In this document: in pieces, positions 8,539 through 17,355 of the stretch
Numbering within the stretch: the first letter of the stretch is position 1
Layout: every line of letters begins with the position of its first letter
DNA from: Bacillus_AB infantis_B
GTDB taxonomy: Bacteria; Bacillota; Bacilli; Bacillales; Cytobacillaceae
DNA length: 64,000 bases
Assembly: GCF_008180445.1 (NCBI RefSeq)
Contig: NZ_VTER01000001.1
Span: forward strand, 1 to 64,000
Direction: 5' to 3'
Program-made: the position numbers and the translations under genes
Notes under the pieces: model-generated
Databases searched by the model: none
What the model was told of the DNA's origin: nothing
What the model saw: the letters and a program-made list of their open reading frames with translations, nothing else

Positions 8539-9684
8539 TTAAACCGTTTCTTTTTCCCGCAAGCCTTGAATCAGCACCTCTATTACTTCTTTCCTGCTGA
8601 AAGAGGAAGGCGGAATTTCTCCGGCACGGAGCATTTCCCTGACCTTTGTGCCTGAAAGGATTACCCGGTCATCCGCTGTATGCGGGCAGGTCTTGTCGGA
8701 AGCCATGCCTTCACACACAGTGCAATAGAAGCTGTGCTCGAAAAATAAAGGCTTGATCCCCAGCTCTTCTTCTGTAAACTCCCTGAATATGTGCTGGGCA
8801 TCATACGTTCCGTAATAATTGCCTACCCCGGCATGGTCGCGCCCTACAATGAAATGGGTGCAGCCGAAGTTCTTTCTGGCAATGCTGTGAAAGATAGCTT
8901 CCCTCGGCCCCGCGTACCTCATTGCTGCGGGATAGACTCCCAGCTGGACACGCGTTTCAGGATAATAATGCTCCAGCAGCACCCGGTAGCTTTTCAGGCG
9001 TACATCGGCAGGAATATCGTCTTCCTTTGTATCTCCGACAAGAGGATTCAGGAAAAGGCCATCGACTGTTTCAAGGGCAGCTTTCTGGATATATTCATGG
9101 GCCCGGTGCACCGGATTGCGCGTCTGGAAGCCGACCACCGTATTCCAGCCTTTTTCAGCAAATAAGGACCGCGTCTCTTTCGGTGTCTGCCAGACATCTG
9201 TGAACTCTCCTTTATCAGGACGCTTAATCAGTGTGATTTTTCCTGCAGCATAGATGCCGCCTCGTTCAAAAAGCTTATTAACTCCTGGATGTGCCCGGTC
9301 AGATGTCCGGTAGACTGAAAGTGCCTCTTTTTCCAGATCTGGCTGGTAAAGCTCGGAAAGTTCTAGGACCCCGTAGGTTTCTCCCTTATGATTCAGCCTG
9401 CAGATATCACCTTTATGAAGGTCAGCTGCTATATCCGGAATGATCGGCAGCGTGACCGGTATCGGCCATACTGTACCGTCTGCAAGCCGCATACTTTCAA
9501 CGACAGATTCGTAGTCCTCCTTTCCCAGAAAACCTGTCAGCGGGCTGAAAAGTCCGCAGGCGATCAGTTCCAGGTCGCTTAATGCAACTGAGTCTATCTC
9601 TATCTCCTGATTCGTGTTCTGGATAGGATAATCCGGATAAAATGCTTCTATGAGTTTGCCTCCATGAGGCATAGGTAGTGACAT
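8539..9684 (-). CDS. sat: Sulfate adenylyltransferase (ATP sulfurylase)
   Basis: Makes APS from sulfate and ATP. The active-site motifs are QTRNPVHRAHE and GRDHAGVG, and the zinc-type segment FYCTVCEGMASDKTCPH is present. The start at 9684 (MSLPMPHGG) fits known homologues and the GGAAAGG spacing; an ATG six bases earlier, overlapping the cysP stop as TGATG, is the alternative. It lies directly after the sulfate permease and before cysC. Confidence 0.95.
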   Translation of the reverse strand: MSLPMPHGGKLIEAFYPDYPIQNTNQEIEIDSVALSDLELIACGLFSPLTGFLGKEDYESVVESMRLADGTVWPIPVTLPIIPDIAADLHKGDICRLNHKGETYGVLELSELYQPDLEKEALSVYRTSDRAHPGVNKLFERGGIYAAGKITLIKRPDKGEFTDVWQTPKETRSLFAEKGWNTVVGFQTRNPVHRAHEYIQKAALETVDGLFLNPLVGDTKEDDIPADVRLKSYRVLLEHYYPETRVQLGVYPAAMRYAGPREAIFHSIARKNFGCTHFIVGRDHAGVGNYYGTYDAQHIFREFTEEELGIKPLFFEHSFYCTVCEGMASDKTCPHTADDRVILSGTKVREMLRAGEIPPSSFSRKEVIEVLIQGLREKETV

Positions 9685-9689
9685 TTTCA

Positions 9690-10769
9690 TCAGCCTTTCC
9701 TTGCTAGTTTATAAGTTTCATTTTCCGGCAGGGCCGTATTCTGCCTTCCCATCAGGAAACGGACACCGAATACAGAAATAAGGACTCCAGCTATGGCAAC
9801 AATCGGATAAAAGTCATGCTTAATGATGATCTGGATCAAGGTATAGCTCAGTACCATCGACAGGACTGGCGACACAAGCCATACACCGAGGAGCCTGATG
9901 ACAATTTCTTTCTGGAAAACAGAGCGCCCCTGGTTGGCAAAGCCGATTCCGATGATGGAGCTTGTCGTGATCTGGGTCAAGGGGACGGGAATCCCGAACA
10001 AGGATGCAGCAGTGACAATGCCTGCCCCGGTACCAGAGATGATGCATCCTTCTTCGAGCCGGATATCAGTGATTTTCTTTCCGTTTGTCTCCAGCACTTT
10101 ACTGCCGAGAAAAACAGCGCCGGCGGCGACGAATATACCGCCCCAGAAAATCCCTGCCCCTGCCGGGAGAATGTCAGCGCCAACAAGGGGGCCGACCGCA
10201 TTGGCAACATTATTCATGCCGGCCGAAAAGGCTTCAAACAATCCCATGAGTGTGACCAGGAAGCCAAGGAAGCGGATAGTGCCCGGCTTTTTGGTCTTCT
10301 TGGTTGAGCGGAGTATCCTGATCAGCTTTGCTGCAATGACAGCAATGATAAAAGCGGCCAGCGGCGTAATCAGCCAAAAGGAAATGATCCACAAGAGCTT
10401 GGAAGCAAATAAAGATTGATAAGCAATCCCTGCTCCGACAACTGATCCAACTGTCACCTCACTGGTCGAAAGCGGAATGCCGAAAATATTGGCCAGGAAA
10501 AGCGACAGTGCAGCTGAGGCAAGGACGATCAGGGCGATGCTCACGGTGAAAGTGCTTTTCGGCACAATCCCGCTTCCCATCGTTTTGACAACCTCGCCCC
10601 CTCCGAGCCAGGCGCCAAGGAATACGGCGGCTCCGCACAGCAGGAGAGCAGTTTTTCGGCTCTTGATGGATCCCGATCCATATGCAATCCCCATAGAGGC
10701 AGCAGCCCCGCTTGCTCCTATATTCATGGCAAAGAATAGTCCAATGGTCATTGCTATTGCTGCAAGCAT
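9690..10769 (-). CDS. cysP: Sulfate permease, PiT family
   Basis: A membrane protein of about 359 residues with some ten hydrophobic segments and the PiT signature GMNNVANAVGP in the second half. CysP of B. subtilis is the described sulfate transporter of this family and sits in the same operon position. The second ATG (10769) is eight bases from AAAGGAGG and is preferred; the first (10775) is only two bases from it. Confidence 0.93.
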   Translation of the reverse strand: MLAAIAMTIGLFFAMNIGASGAAASMGIAYGSGSIKSRKTALLLCGAAVFLGAWLGGGEVVKTMGSGIVPKSTFTVSIALIVLASAALSLFLANIFGIPLSTSEVTVGSVVGAGIAYQSLFASKLLWIISFWLITPLAAFIIAVIAAKLIRILRSTKKTKKPGTIRFLGFLVTLMGLFEAFSAGMNNVANAVGPLVGADILPAGAGIFWGGIFVAAGAVFLGSKVLETNGKKITDIRLEEGCIISGTGAGIVTAASLFGIPVPLTQITTSSIIGIGFANQGRSVFQKEIVIRLLGVWLVSPVLSMVLSYTLIQIIIKHDFYPIVAIAGVLISVFGVRFLMGRQNTALPENETYKLARKG

Positions 10770-10784
10770 GGTCATGCCCTCCTT

Positions 10785-11495
10785 TCACCCGGAATGCAGG
10801 CCGCATTCCGTCTTGCCGGTCCCAGCCCACCTGCCTGCCCTGCTGTCCCCGCCAACTCCTGCAGCCCTTGTACAGGGAAAGCAGCCTATGCTTGGATACC
10901 CATTGTCATGGAGGTTATTATATGGGAGATCTTTTCTACGGATATGCTTCCAAACTTCCTCCCAAGTCCAGTGGATAAGCGGGCAGATTTTTACATTTTG
11001 AAATTTGCTGTCCTTGTTTAAAAATTGCGCCTCAGCCCTTGATGCAGACTGATCCCTCCTCAGCCCGGAAATCCAGGCGATTTTGTCTTTCATGGCTTCC
11101 TGAAGCGGAATGATCTTCCGGATGCTGCAGCAGCGGTCCGGCTCTCTTTTCCACAGTGCCGGTCCATAAGCTTCACGCTGGTCATCCAAAGAAAGGGAAG
11201 GAAGCTTCTTTTCAATATTCAGCTCCGGAAAACGCTCCTGCACCCTTTCTATGACCTCATAAGTTTCCGGAAAGTGGAGCCCGGTATCCAGGAAAATAAT
11301 ATGGGCATCAGGTTTTATTGCAGTGATAAGATCAATCAGTACAATCGCCTCAGCCCCGAAGCTTGAGGCGTAGCTGATCTCCTGGGGGCTGTAATGGCTA
11401 TAGGCCCATTCCAGCACTTTTTGTGCTCCTTTGAATCCATCGTCTTCAGGGAATGATGGCGGTTCCCAGCGGGTGTATGTTACGGTGGTGCTCAT
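10785..11495 (-). CDS. cysH: Phosphoadenylyl/adenylyl sulfate reductase
   Basis: A 236-residue reductase giving sulfite with thioredoxin as donor. It has the SFGAEAIVL loop, the paired cysteines DRCCSIRK and GCFPC that bind a [4Fe-4S] cluster in the APS-accepting bacterial type, and the C-terminal catalytic ECGLH. Since cysC is present in the operon, PAPS could also be used. AAAGGAGC precedes the ATG. Its stop codon lies immediately before the cysP ribosome binding site. Confidence 0.94.
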   Translation of the reverse strand: MSTTVTYTRWEPPSFPEDDGFKGAQKVLEWAYSHYSPQEISYASSFGAEAIVLIDLITAIKPDAHIIFLDTGLHFPETYEVIERVQERFPELNIEKKLPSLSLDDQREAYGPALWKREPDRCCSIRKIIPLQEAMKDKIAWISGLRRDQSASRAEAQFLNKDSKFQNVKICPLIHWTWEEVWKHIRRKDLPYNNLHDNGYPSIGCFPCTRAAGVGGDSRAGRWAGTGKTECGLHSG

Positions 11496-11545
11496 TTTAG
11501 TGCTCCTTTCATGGTGCCTTCTGCTTTTTGCCTGATTTTGAACAA

Positions 11546-11590
11546 GAAAAAAAGGCAGCCTTCCTCCCGCTTTGGGAGAAAGACCGCCTC
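11546..11590 (-). terminator. Terminator-like hairpin between yezD and cysH
   Basis: A roughly 16-bp imperfect stem (AGGCGGTCTTTCTCCC with GGGAGGAAGGCTGCCT) is followed by TTTTTTT on the minus strand, 12 bases after the yezD stop. It should reduce transcription into cysH unless an antiterminating structure forms. No competing SAM aptamer is seen here, and no clear promoter was found in the 50 bases before cysH. Confidence 0.75.
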
Positions 11591-11602
11591 TAGTTTGTCT
11601 AG

Positions 11603-11758
11603 TCAGCGCGCTTTATTAGATTGAAGGCGAACCTTTTCATTCTTCTCAATTTGAATGACCTTGCCATCCTGCACCACAAGTGTGATGCTTCCAAACTTTA
11701 CAGACTGCAGCATCCTTTGCAGATGCGCTGCCACTTCCTCCCAATCAGCATGCTTCAG
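11603..11758 (-). CDS. yezD: YezD family small protein (DUF2292), probable CTG start
   Basis: The conserved body DWEEVAAHLQRMLQ...FGSITLVVQDGKVIQIEKNEK matches the YezD family, often found beside sulfur genes; its function is unknown. The frame has no ATG, GTG or TTG near the strong AAAAGGAGG at about 11768-11776. The codon nine bases after it is CTG at 11758, giving 51 residues. The only in-frame ATG lies upstream, inside the riboswitch region. It is the first gene after the SAM riboswitch. Confidence 0.75.
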   Translation of the reverse strand: MKHADWEEVAAHLQRMLQSVKFGSITLVVQDGKVIQIEKNEKVRLQSNKAR

Positions 11759-11804
11759 ATCGGCTCGCCTCCTTTTTGATTGGCTGGGCTGGGCACAAGG
11801 AGGA

Positions 11805-11957
11805 AAAAGAAAACGCCTTTTCCGACAGGAAAAGGCGCATTTCGCATACTTGCACCTTATCTCCCAAAATGCTGGACATTTTGCTGGAATTGGCACCTTG
11901 CTTTTAGCAGGTTGCCGGGCTTCGATGGGCCAGTCCCTCAGCCACTCTAGATAAGTG
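11805..11957 (-). promoter_or_regulatory. SAM (S-box) riboswitch with terminator
   Basis: The minus strand carries the S-box core: CTTATC...AGAG, GGCTGAGGGACTGGCCC, GAAGCCCGGCAACC, GGTGCCAATTCC, and a closing strand that pairs with the first. The aptamer is about 11853-11957. A terminator follows at 11805-11840 (GCGCCTTTTCC/GGAAAAGGCG, then T-rich). When SAM is plentiful the terminator should stop transcription of the sulfate operon. Confidence 0.93.
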
Positions 11958-12077
11958 ATATAATCAGGAGCGTTTGCTCTGATTTATTTTATTGAAATTA
12001 ATCCTACCATACCCATATGATTTGTCAACGAGTTAAAGGAAAATTTTCTAATTATTTTTTAAATTAGGAAAATCTGC

Positions 12078-12890
12078 TCATTTCATCTGATTCTCAAACT
12101 CCCACTCTTCTTTGCCGATTAAATAAAGAACCAGCAGGATGTCTTCCAGCTGCCTGAATGACTTTCGTTCGGGATCGATATCGAGCTTTGGCAGTAGTGA
12201 ATAAGAAAGTTTCTTTGTGAGCTCTTCTCTTTTGCCTATAGGGAGCTGGAGCAGCCTCTCGCTATAGGTCTTTAAAAGCTTCCATTCCTCGGCGCCGATT
12301 TTCCTGACAGTCCACTCGTCCATGTATATATCTTCTTTTTTCAGGCCTCTTTCCTGGATTTCTTTTTCAATCCCGGTCATTTTACCCGGCTTCTTCTTTT
12401 TCCGTTCATGCACGACCACTGTCCCGGCAGCCAGATCGCCGACCCGTTTATGCCTGGAATGAAAAAATACCATCAGAATGCCAAGCAGATAGTACACCGG
12501 CAGGGAGTCTATGATGCGGAGGAGATTGCGTATAAAGCTTGAGAGCAATGTGATGCTCTGGCCGTTATCCTGAATCACCCTTATTCCCATGATCTTTTTC
12601 CCCAGTGTCCTTCCTGCCCAAAAATATTCCAATACAAAAAAATATCCCCAGTTGACCAGAAAAAGGCAAATGAGCATAATGGCGAACGGCCATGAAAGAA
12701 AAGTATCTTCAAGAAAGAATGCTGCGGCACTGGAAGCATAAAAAGCAAATAAAAGAATGCTCGCCAGATTGAATACCATGAGGATCAGCTGATCAATGAT
12801 GAGGGCCCCGGCCCTGCTGCCAAGTCCGGCAGGCTGGAATTGAAGCGATACATATTCAGGTGTTTTGATAAGAATTGTTTCTGTTTGCAT
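12078..12890 (-). CDS. RDD family membrane protein
   Basis: A 270-residue protein. The RDD domain fills about residues 10-155, with its arginine and aspartates in GLGSRAGALIIDQLIL, the GRTLGKKIMGIRVI loop, and about four hydrophobic segments. The C-terminal 110 residues are charged and helical. The start at 12890 follows a weak GGGGTG site; an upstream in-frame ATG would add 13 residues. It is divergent from the SpoIIM-like gene, and RDD proteins commonly accompany the MoxR/DUF58 cluster found next door. Confidence 0.85.
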   Translation of the reverse strand: MQTETILIKTPEYVSLQFQPAGLGSRAGALIIDQLILMVFNLASILLFAFYASSAAAFFLEDTFLSWPFAIMLICLFLVNWGYFFVLEYFWAGRTLGKKIMGIRVIQDNGQSITLLSSFIRNLLRIIDSLPVYYLLGILMVFFHSRHKRVGDLAAGTVVVHERKKKKPGKMTGIEKEIQERGLKKEDIYMDEWTVRKIGAEEWKLLKTYSERLLQLPIGKREELTKKLSYSLLPKLDIDPERKSFRQLEDILLVLYLIGKEEWEFENQMK

Positions 12891-12986
12891 GATGCACCCC
12901 ATTTCCTGGAAGTTTAGCCTGTATCTCACTCTCCCTATGATTTATAATGGAGATACAACTTTTATGGTTACAGGCAGGTGATTAGA

Positions 12987-13967
12987 TTGAATAGTAAACA
13001 GTTCATCAAGCAGCATCGGGAAAACTGGCAGGAGCTCGAGGAGCTGCTCGCCAGGATGAATAGACGAAAAGCAGCAGGAACTGATTTGGCCCGGTTTGAC
13101 AGGCTGTATCAGAAAGCAGCACAGAATCTTTCATTCTCCCGGACTTTCTTTCCGGACGAAGAAGTGACATTTTATTTAAATGATCTTGTCGCAAAGGCGC
13201 ATAATCTTTTATATAAAAGCCAATCCTCCAGCATGGCGCAGCTGAAAGATTTCTTCCAGGTCAAGTTTGTGCGGCTTTTGTTCGAGCAATGGAAATTTGT
13301 CGTTGCCAGCATGCTCCTTTTCACATTGGGCGGTTTGGGCAGTTTCTTTGCTGTGATCCATGATCCGCTCTCAATCCATTCGATTCTCCCGGCCGAGATG
13401 TCCGGGGCGATTGATCCCCAGAGGCTCGGCGAGAATGAAGGTGCGGTTGATTCTGCGGTCATGTCAGCAAGCATCATGACCAATAATATCCGTGTCGCAA
13501 TCCTCGCATTTGCCGGCGGCATCACCTTCGGCATTTTGACCGTCTATCTGATGATTTATAATGGCATCATTGTAGGAGCCATTGCCGGCCTGTTCTGGTC
13601 GCATGGCAAATCTTATGAATTCTGGGCCTATATTGTCCCTCATGGAATGATAGAGCTTACCGCGATATTCATAGCTGGAGGCGCAGGCCTGCTGATGGGC
13701 TACAAGCTTCTGGTCCCCGGCAGATACTCCCGTGGTTACCAGCTGAAAACCCAGGCGAAAAGGTCGGTGCAGCTGCTGCTGGGAACTATTCCGCTCTTTA
13801 TCATCGCCGGGTTGATCGAAGGGTTCATCACCCCTTCTCCTCTTCCGCTCGAAATGAAGTATGCGGCCGCCTTCCTGACGGTACTTGGGCTTTTGTTTTA
13901 TGCATGGTCAGGCTGGCTCCTGGATCAAAAGCGAAAACGCCTCGGACATCCCCTGCAAGCTCGATGA
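12987..13967 (+). CDS. SpoIIM-like membrane protein (stage II sporulation M/DUF95 family)
   Basis: A 326-residue protein with a soluble helical N-terminus (about 1-95) and five or more membrane segments. The segment MIYNGIIVGAIAGLFW...YIVPHGMIELTAIFIAGGAGL is characteristic of the SpoIIM family. A TTG at 12987, seven bases after AGGTG, is the likely start; a GTG at 12978 overlaps that site. It is longer than true SpoIIM (about 215 residues), so it is the paralogue associated with RDD/MoxR clusters rather than the engulfment protein. Confidence 0.85.
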   Translation: MNSKQFIKQHRENWQELEELLARMNRRKAAGTDLARFDRLYQKAAQNLSFSRTFFPDEEVTFYLNDLVAKAHNLLYKSQSSSMAQLKDFFQVKFVRLLFEQWKFVVASMLLFTLGGLGSFFAVIHDPLSIHSILPAEMSGAIDPQRLGENEGAVDSAVMSASIMTNNIRVAILAFAGGITFGILTVYLMIYNGIIVGAIAGLFWSHGKSYEFWAYIVPHGMIELTAIFIAGGAGLLMGYKLLVPGRYSRGYQLKTQAKRSVQLLLGTIPLFIIAGLIEGFITPSPLPLEMKYAAAFLTVLGLLFYAWSGWLLDQKRKRLGHPLQAR

Positions 13968-13989
13968 AACCTTGCAGGAGGATGCTTCT

Positions 13990-15336
13990 TTAAAGGAGCC
14001 CCCGGTTCAACACACTGATATAATGGGACACAGCAGCTGCTGCGAGCCTTCCTTCAGGCACTTCCGCCATTTGCAGGCCCTGTTTTTCCCATCTCTGCTT
14101 TTCCCGCTTTGCAATAAGGATCTGCTGCTGCGCCATGCTTTTTAGCATGGCGCTTTTTATATTGTCCGGCCGATCCTGGGCCCGGGCTGACAGGATATTG
14201 TCTTCAATTCCGAGCATAAAGAACAGGTGCCGCTGGCGGATCCTTTTTAGATAAACAAGCGCACCTTCCTCTAGGATGAAAGTCCTTACATCAGTAAAGA
14301 GAAGCAATAAGCTCCTTTTATTCTGGACAGACTGCAAATATTGAAAGGCACCGCTATAATTGGATTCTGCATCATCCGCCTGTATCGAATACAAAGCTTT
14401 CAGGATGAAGTTTAAGTGCTGCATTCCTTTTGCAGGCGGGACATACGATTTTATATCTTTTGAAAAAGCAAGAACAGAAACATAATCACCGTTTTTGAGC
14501 GCCGCGGCTGCAGTAATCATTGCTGCTTCCAGCGCCTTTTCAAGCCTGTTGCCCGTTTCCAGCTCCGCACCCATGATCCTGCCGCAGTCAATCATAATGG
14601 TGACATATTTTCCGTGCTCCGGCTCATGGACATTGGCCATGACCTCCTGAAGCTTGGCTGTCTGCCTCCAATTGATTTTACGGGGATCATCTCCAGGCGC
14701 ATATGCCCGAATCTTTGAAAATTCCCCGGCTCCGCTCTGCTGCCTCCGGATTTTTTCTCCTTCATAAAGCAAATAGGATTGCGCATTTTCAAGATATCGC
14801 CGGGTTTCGGTCAAATCAGGAATCACTTTGACCTGGCTTTCGGCTTCTTTCACCATCTGCTTTTCCCATAGGCCAAGGAAACTGCTGCAGCGCATATAGA
14901 TCCTGTTCAGCGTATAATGCCCCCTTGTACTGGCTGCGGTTTCATATTGGACTGTCCCCCTCGTGTTTCCTGCTAGCTTTCGTTTAAGCGGAAATGGCCT
15001 GGCAAAGGAGTCGGAAAGATCATCAATGATCCGCAACGTTAAAGGCAGCTGGGAATGGTTTTCTATTTCGATGCCAACATCGGCAGAAAGCCCTCTTTCC
15101 ATCTCTTCCGGGACTCTCCGTTTCAGCCTGATCTGAGAACTCTTAGGCAAAAAAGCCAGGTCGGCAAAGGAAAGCAGCAGAAAAGCGATATTGAGCCCGG
15201 CCGCCAGTTTCCACGGCACTCCCCAGATTGCTGCCGCAGCCGCCAGTGCCAGTGAAAGGATACACATGCCGATGAGGAGCCGCTTTCCGGGAAGTATGCC
15301 TTTATCTCGGAACAGGAACCGATCCCACAAGCTCAT
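13990..15336 (-). CDS. DUF58 domain protein
   Basis: About 448 residues: two N-terminal membrane segments (about 15-60), then a cytoplasmic part with the DUF58 signature YAPGDDPRKINWRQTAK and a von Willebrand A-like region (VTIMIDCGR, LLLFTDVRTF). DUF58 proteins pair with MoxR ATPases. The ATG at 15336 lies inside the end of the MoxR gene (35-base overlap), without a well-placed ribosome binding site, suggesting translational coupling. Confidence 0.9.
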   Translation of the reverse strand: MSLWDRFLFRDKGILPGKRLLIGMCILSLALAAAAAIWGVPWKLAAGLNIAFLLLSFADLAFLPKSSQIRLKRRVPEEMERGLSADVGIEIENHSQLPLTLRIIDDLSDSFARPFPLKRKLAGNTRGTVQYETAASTRGHYTLNRIYMRCSSFLGLWEKQMVKEAESQVKVIPDLTETRRYLENAQSYLLYEGEKIRRQQSGAGEFSKIRAYAPGDDPRKINWRQTAKLQEVMANVHEPEHGKYVTIMIDCGRIMGAELETGNRLEKALEAAMITAAAALKNGDYVSVLAFSKDIKSYVPPAKGMQHLNFILKALYSIQADDAESNYSGAFQYLQSVQNKRSLLLLFTDVRTFILEEGALVYLKRIRQRHLFFMLGIEDNILSARAQDRPDNIKSAMLKSMAQQQILIAKREKQRWEKQGLQMAEVPEGRLAAAAVSHYISVLNRGLL

Positions 15337-16231
15337 CGATTGTCTGGTCAACAGTCCTTCCCTCCAATTCTGCATTTGGGGATAATTGGATCCTATGCCT
15401 TAAAGCAGGCTTGGATACCATCTTGATGTCATCAGGGGTAACATAATCGCGGCCGGCAAGATAAGCCCATGCCCTGCCTGCTTTTCCGATGGAGATGGCC
15501 GCCCTCGTACTGGCGCCGAACCGGATGGACTCTGCTTCCCTCGTCTTTCTGACAATCCTCATGACATAATCCAGAATATCCTGGCTTAAAGCCACCCTCT
15601 CAATATTTTTCCGTATGGACAGAAAGTCTTCGAGTGAAAGTGCCTGCATGATCGACCCGGCTTCCAACCTTCCTTCCAGCACAGACTGAAGCACAAGCTT
15701 TTCTTCATCAAATTCAGGAAAACCAATGATCAGTTTGAAAAGGAAGCGGTCCTGCTGGGCCTCAGGCAAAGGATAGGTCCCTTCAAATTCTATCGGATTC
15801 TGGGTTGCCGCAACAAAAAACGCTTCCGGGAGCTGATAAGTTTCCCCCTGGATCGTCACCTGCTTCTCTTCCATTGCTTCCAAAAGCGCAGCCTGTGTTT
15901 TCGCAGGTGTCCTGTTGATTTCATCAGCGAGCAGGACATTTGTAAAAATCGGCCCTTTCAGGGTTTGGAAAGAGCTTTCCTTCATGTTATAAATCATACT
16001 TCCGGTTATATCGCTCGGGAGGAGGTCGGGTGTGAACTGGATCCTGCTGAACTCACCGCCGAGAAGCCCGGCCAGTGTCTTGACCATCTGGGTCTTTCCG
16101 GTGCCAGGCACCCCTTCTATCAATACATGTCCCCCTGAGAGGATAGCGGCAAGCAGCAGCCTCAGGTTCAGCCCCTGTCCTTTTATCCGTTCTTCATACT
16201 GCTGGAGCAGTGAGGATGTATCTTGTTTCAT
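15302..16231 (-). CDS. MoxR family AAA+ ATPase
   Basis: A 309-residue AAA+ protein with Walker A GVPGTGKTQ, Walker B LLADEINRTPAKTQ, sensor 1 VAATQNPIEFEGTYPLPEAQ, and the lid domain near the C-terminus. MoxR ATPases act as chaperone-like remodelers for VWA/DUF58 partners, and the partner gene overlaps it directly. It also overlaps the upstream DUF4350 gene by 4 bases. Confidence 0.94.
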   Translation of the reverse strand: MKQDTSSLLQQYEERIKGQGLNLRLLLAAILSGGHVLIEGVPGTGKTQMVKTLAGLLGGEFSRIQFTPDLLPSDITGSMIYNMKESSFQTLKGPIFTNVLLADEINRTPAKTQAALLEAMEEKQVTIQGETYQLPEAFFVAATQNPIEFEGTYPLPEAQQDRFLFKLIIGFPEFDEEKLVLQSVLEGRLEAGSIMQALSLEDFLSIRKNIERVALSQDILDYVMRIVRKTREAESIRFGASTRAAISIGKAGRAWAYLAGRDYVTPDDIKMVSKPALRHRIQLSPNAELEGRTVDQTIDELVGSVPVPR

Positions 16232-17355
16232 CTTTTCTCTACCTCTTTCCTTAAATGATCCAGTTTTTCAGACCAGAGCAAATAATCTTTTTTATGCAAA
16301 TTCTCTTCTCTTAATACAGGAGATATCCCCTTAGTGATTGTCGCAATCTCTTCTTGAGTCAAAGAAGATGCTTTTGCCAGGATGGAATCCCCGGCTTCTT
16401 CCCAGTCGCGGCTGAACGGGATGCCCCATTTTTCCTGAAGCAGCTCTTTCGTATATTCCGACTGGATTCTGAGCGAGTCCTGGTAGCGCCTTCCCCTAAT
16501 ATGCCAGGCAGACAAGGCAGCAATCTTTTCATCGGTAAAACGGACAGTTTCCTCCCTCGGCCAGTCAACAGGTCCAAACCTTTTTCCTTTATAGAAAACC
16601 CATAATAGGGCGAGCAGGGCTCCCTGTACAAGAATAATGAGGAACCATTGAGGATACGCCCCTGCACCGGAAGAAGATTTCTGCCCATGCAAAAATTCAT
16701 CTATGAATATATCCTGAGAGGCTGATTCGTCCATTAATGCCAGGATGAGCTCTAAATGGTTTTCTTCCAGGATCATTCCATTTGTGAGCCAGGAAGGGGA
16801 ATTGGCGGCAATCAGGCTGCCTTTGCCGACAGCCCTTTTGACCGCAACAGCACCCAGTTCATCTGAAAGCAGGATTTCATCCCCAGGTTCTTCTGTGATC
16901 CGGAATGGAGAGTATATGGCTGCACTGTGCATCATTCCGTCTTTATCTGCAACATTCACGGCGTTATCCCCTTCTGCTGCCAATTGCTCTGTTTTTATCC
17001 CGAACATCGGAGCCGGATTTTCCTTGAATAGCAGAATTGTATGGCCATTCTCCAAAAATTTCGTATAAGCTGCCATCTCCTCCTGGTCAGGAACAGAGCT
17101 GGGCTCTGCCATAACCAGGAGGATGGGTTCTTCAGAGTTGGGAAGCAGACCGGGCTCCCTGCTCCATTTTCTGATGCTGGAGCGGTTTTGCTCCAAATAT
17201 GTATACAGTCCCTTAATGCCTGTCGGCGAAGGGGATTTGGCAAGATAGGGAGGATAGCTGGCTGGCGCATCGCCGGCCAGGAAAAAGCTGGCCATAATAA
17301 ACAGCAGCAGCGGAAATATCCAGTAAAAAGACTTCTTAATCAGCTGATTCCGCAA
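16228..17355 (-). CDS. DUF4350 domain membrane protein
   Basis: A 375-residue protein: membrane segment at about 10-27, extracytoplasmic domain with SYPPYLAKSPSPTGIKGLY typical of DUF4350, a second membrane segment near 245-262 (WFLIILVQGALLALLWVF), and a cytoplasmic tail. The TTG at 17355, ten bases from GGAAGGGAGG, is the best start; upstream codons belong to the overlapping DUF4129 gene. It lies between DUF4129 and MoxR. Confidence 0.85.
   Translation of the reverse strand: MRNQLIKKSFYWIFPLLLFIMASFFLAGDAPASYPPYLAKSPSPTGIKGLYTYLEQNRSSIRKWSREPGLLPNSEEPILLVMAEPSSVPDQEEMAAYTKFLENGHTILLFKENPAPMFGIKTEQLAAEGDNAVNVADKDGMMHSAAIYSPFRITEEPGDEILLSDELGAVAVKRAVGKGSLIAANSPSWLTNGMILEENHLELILALMDESASQDIFIDEFLHGQKSSSGAGAYPQWFLIILVQGALLALLWVFYKGKRFGPVDWPREETVRFTDEKIAALSAWHIRGRRYQDSLRIQSEYTKELLQEKWGIPFSRDWEEAGDSILAKASSLTQEEIATITKGISPVLREENLHKKDYLLWSEKLDHLRKEVEKR

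Noticed and set aside
12987..13967. True spoIIM engulfment gene
   Set aside because: The protein is about 110 residues too long and sits in an RDD/MoxR cluster rather than the usual spoIIM locus.
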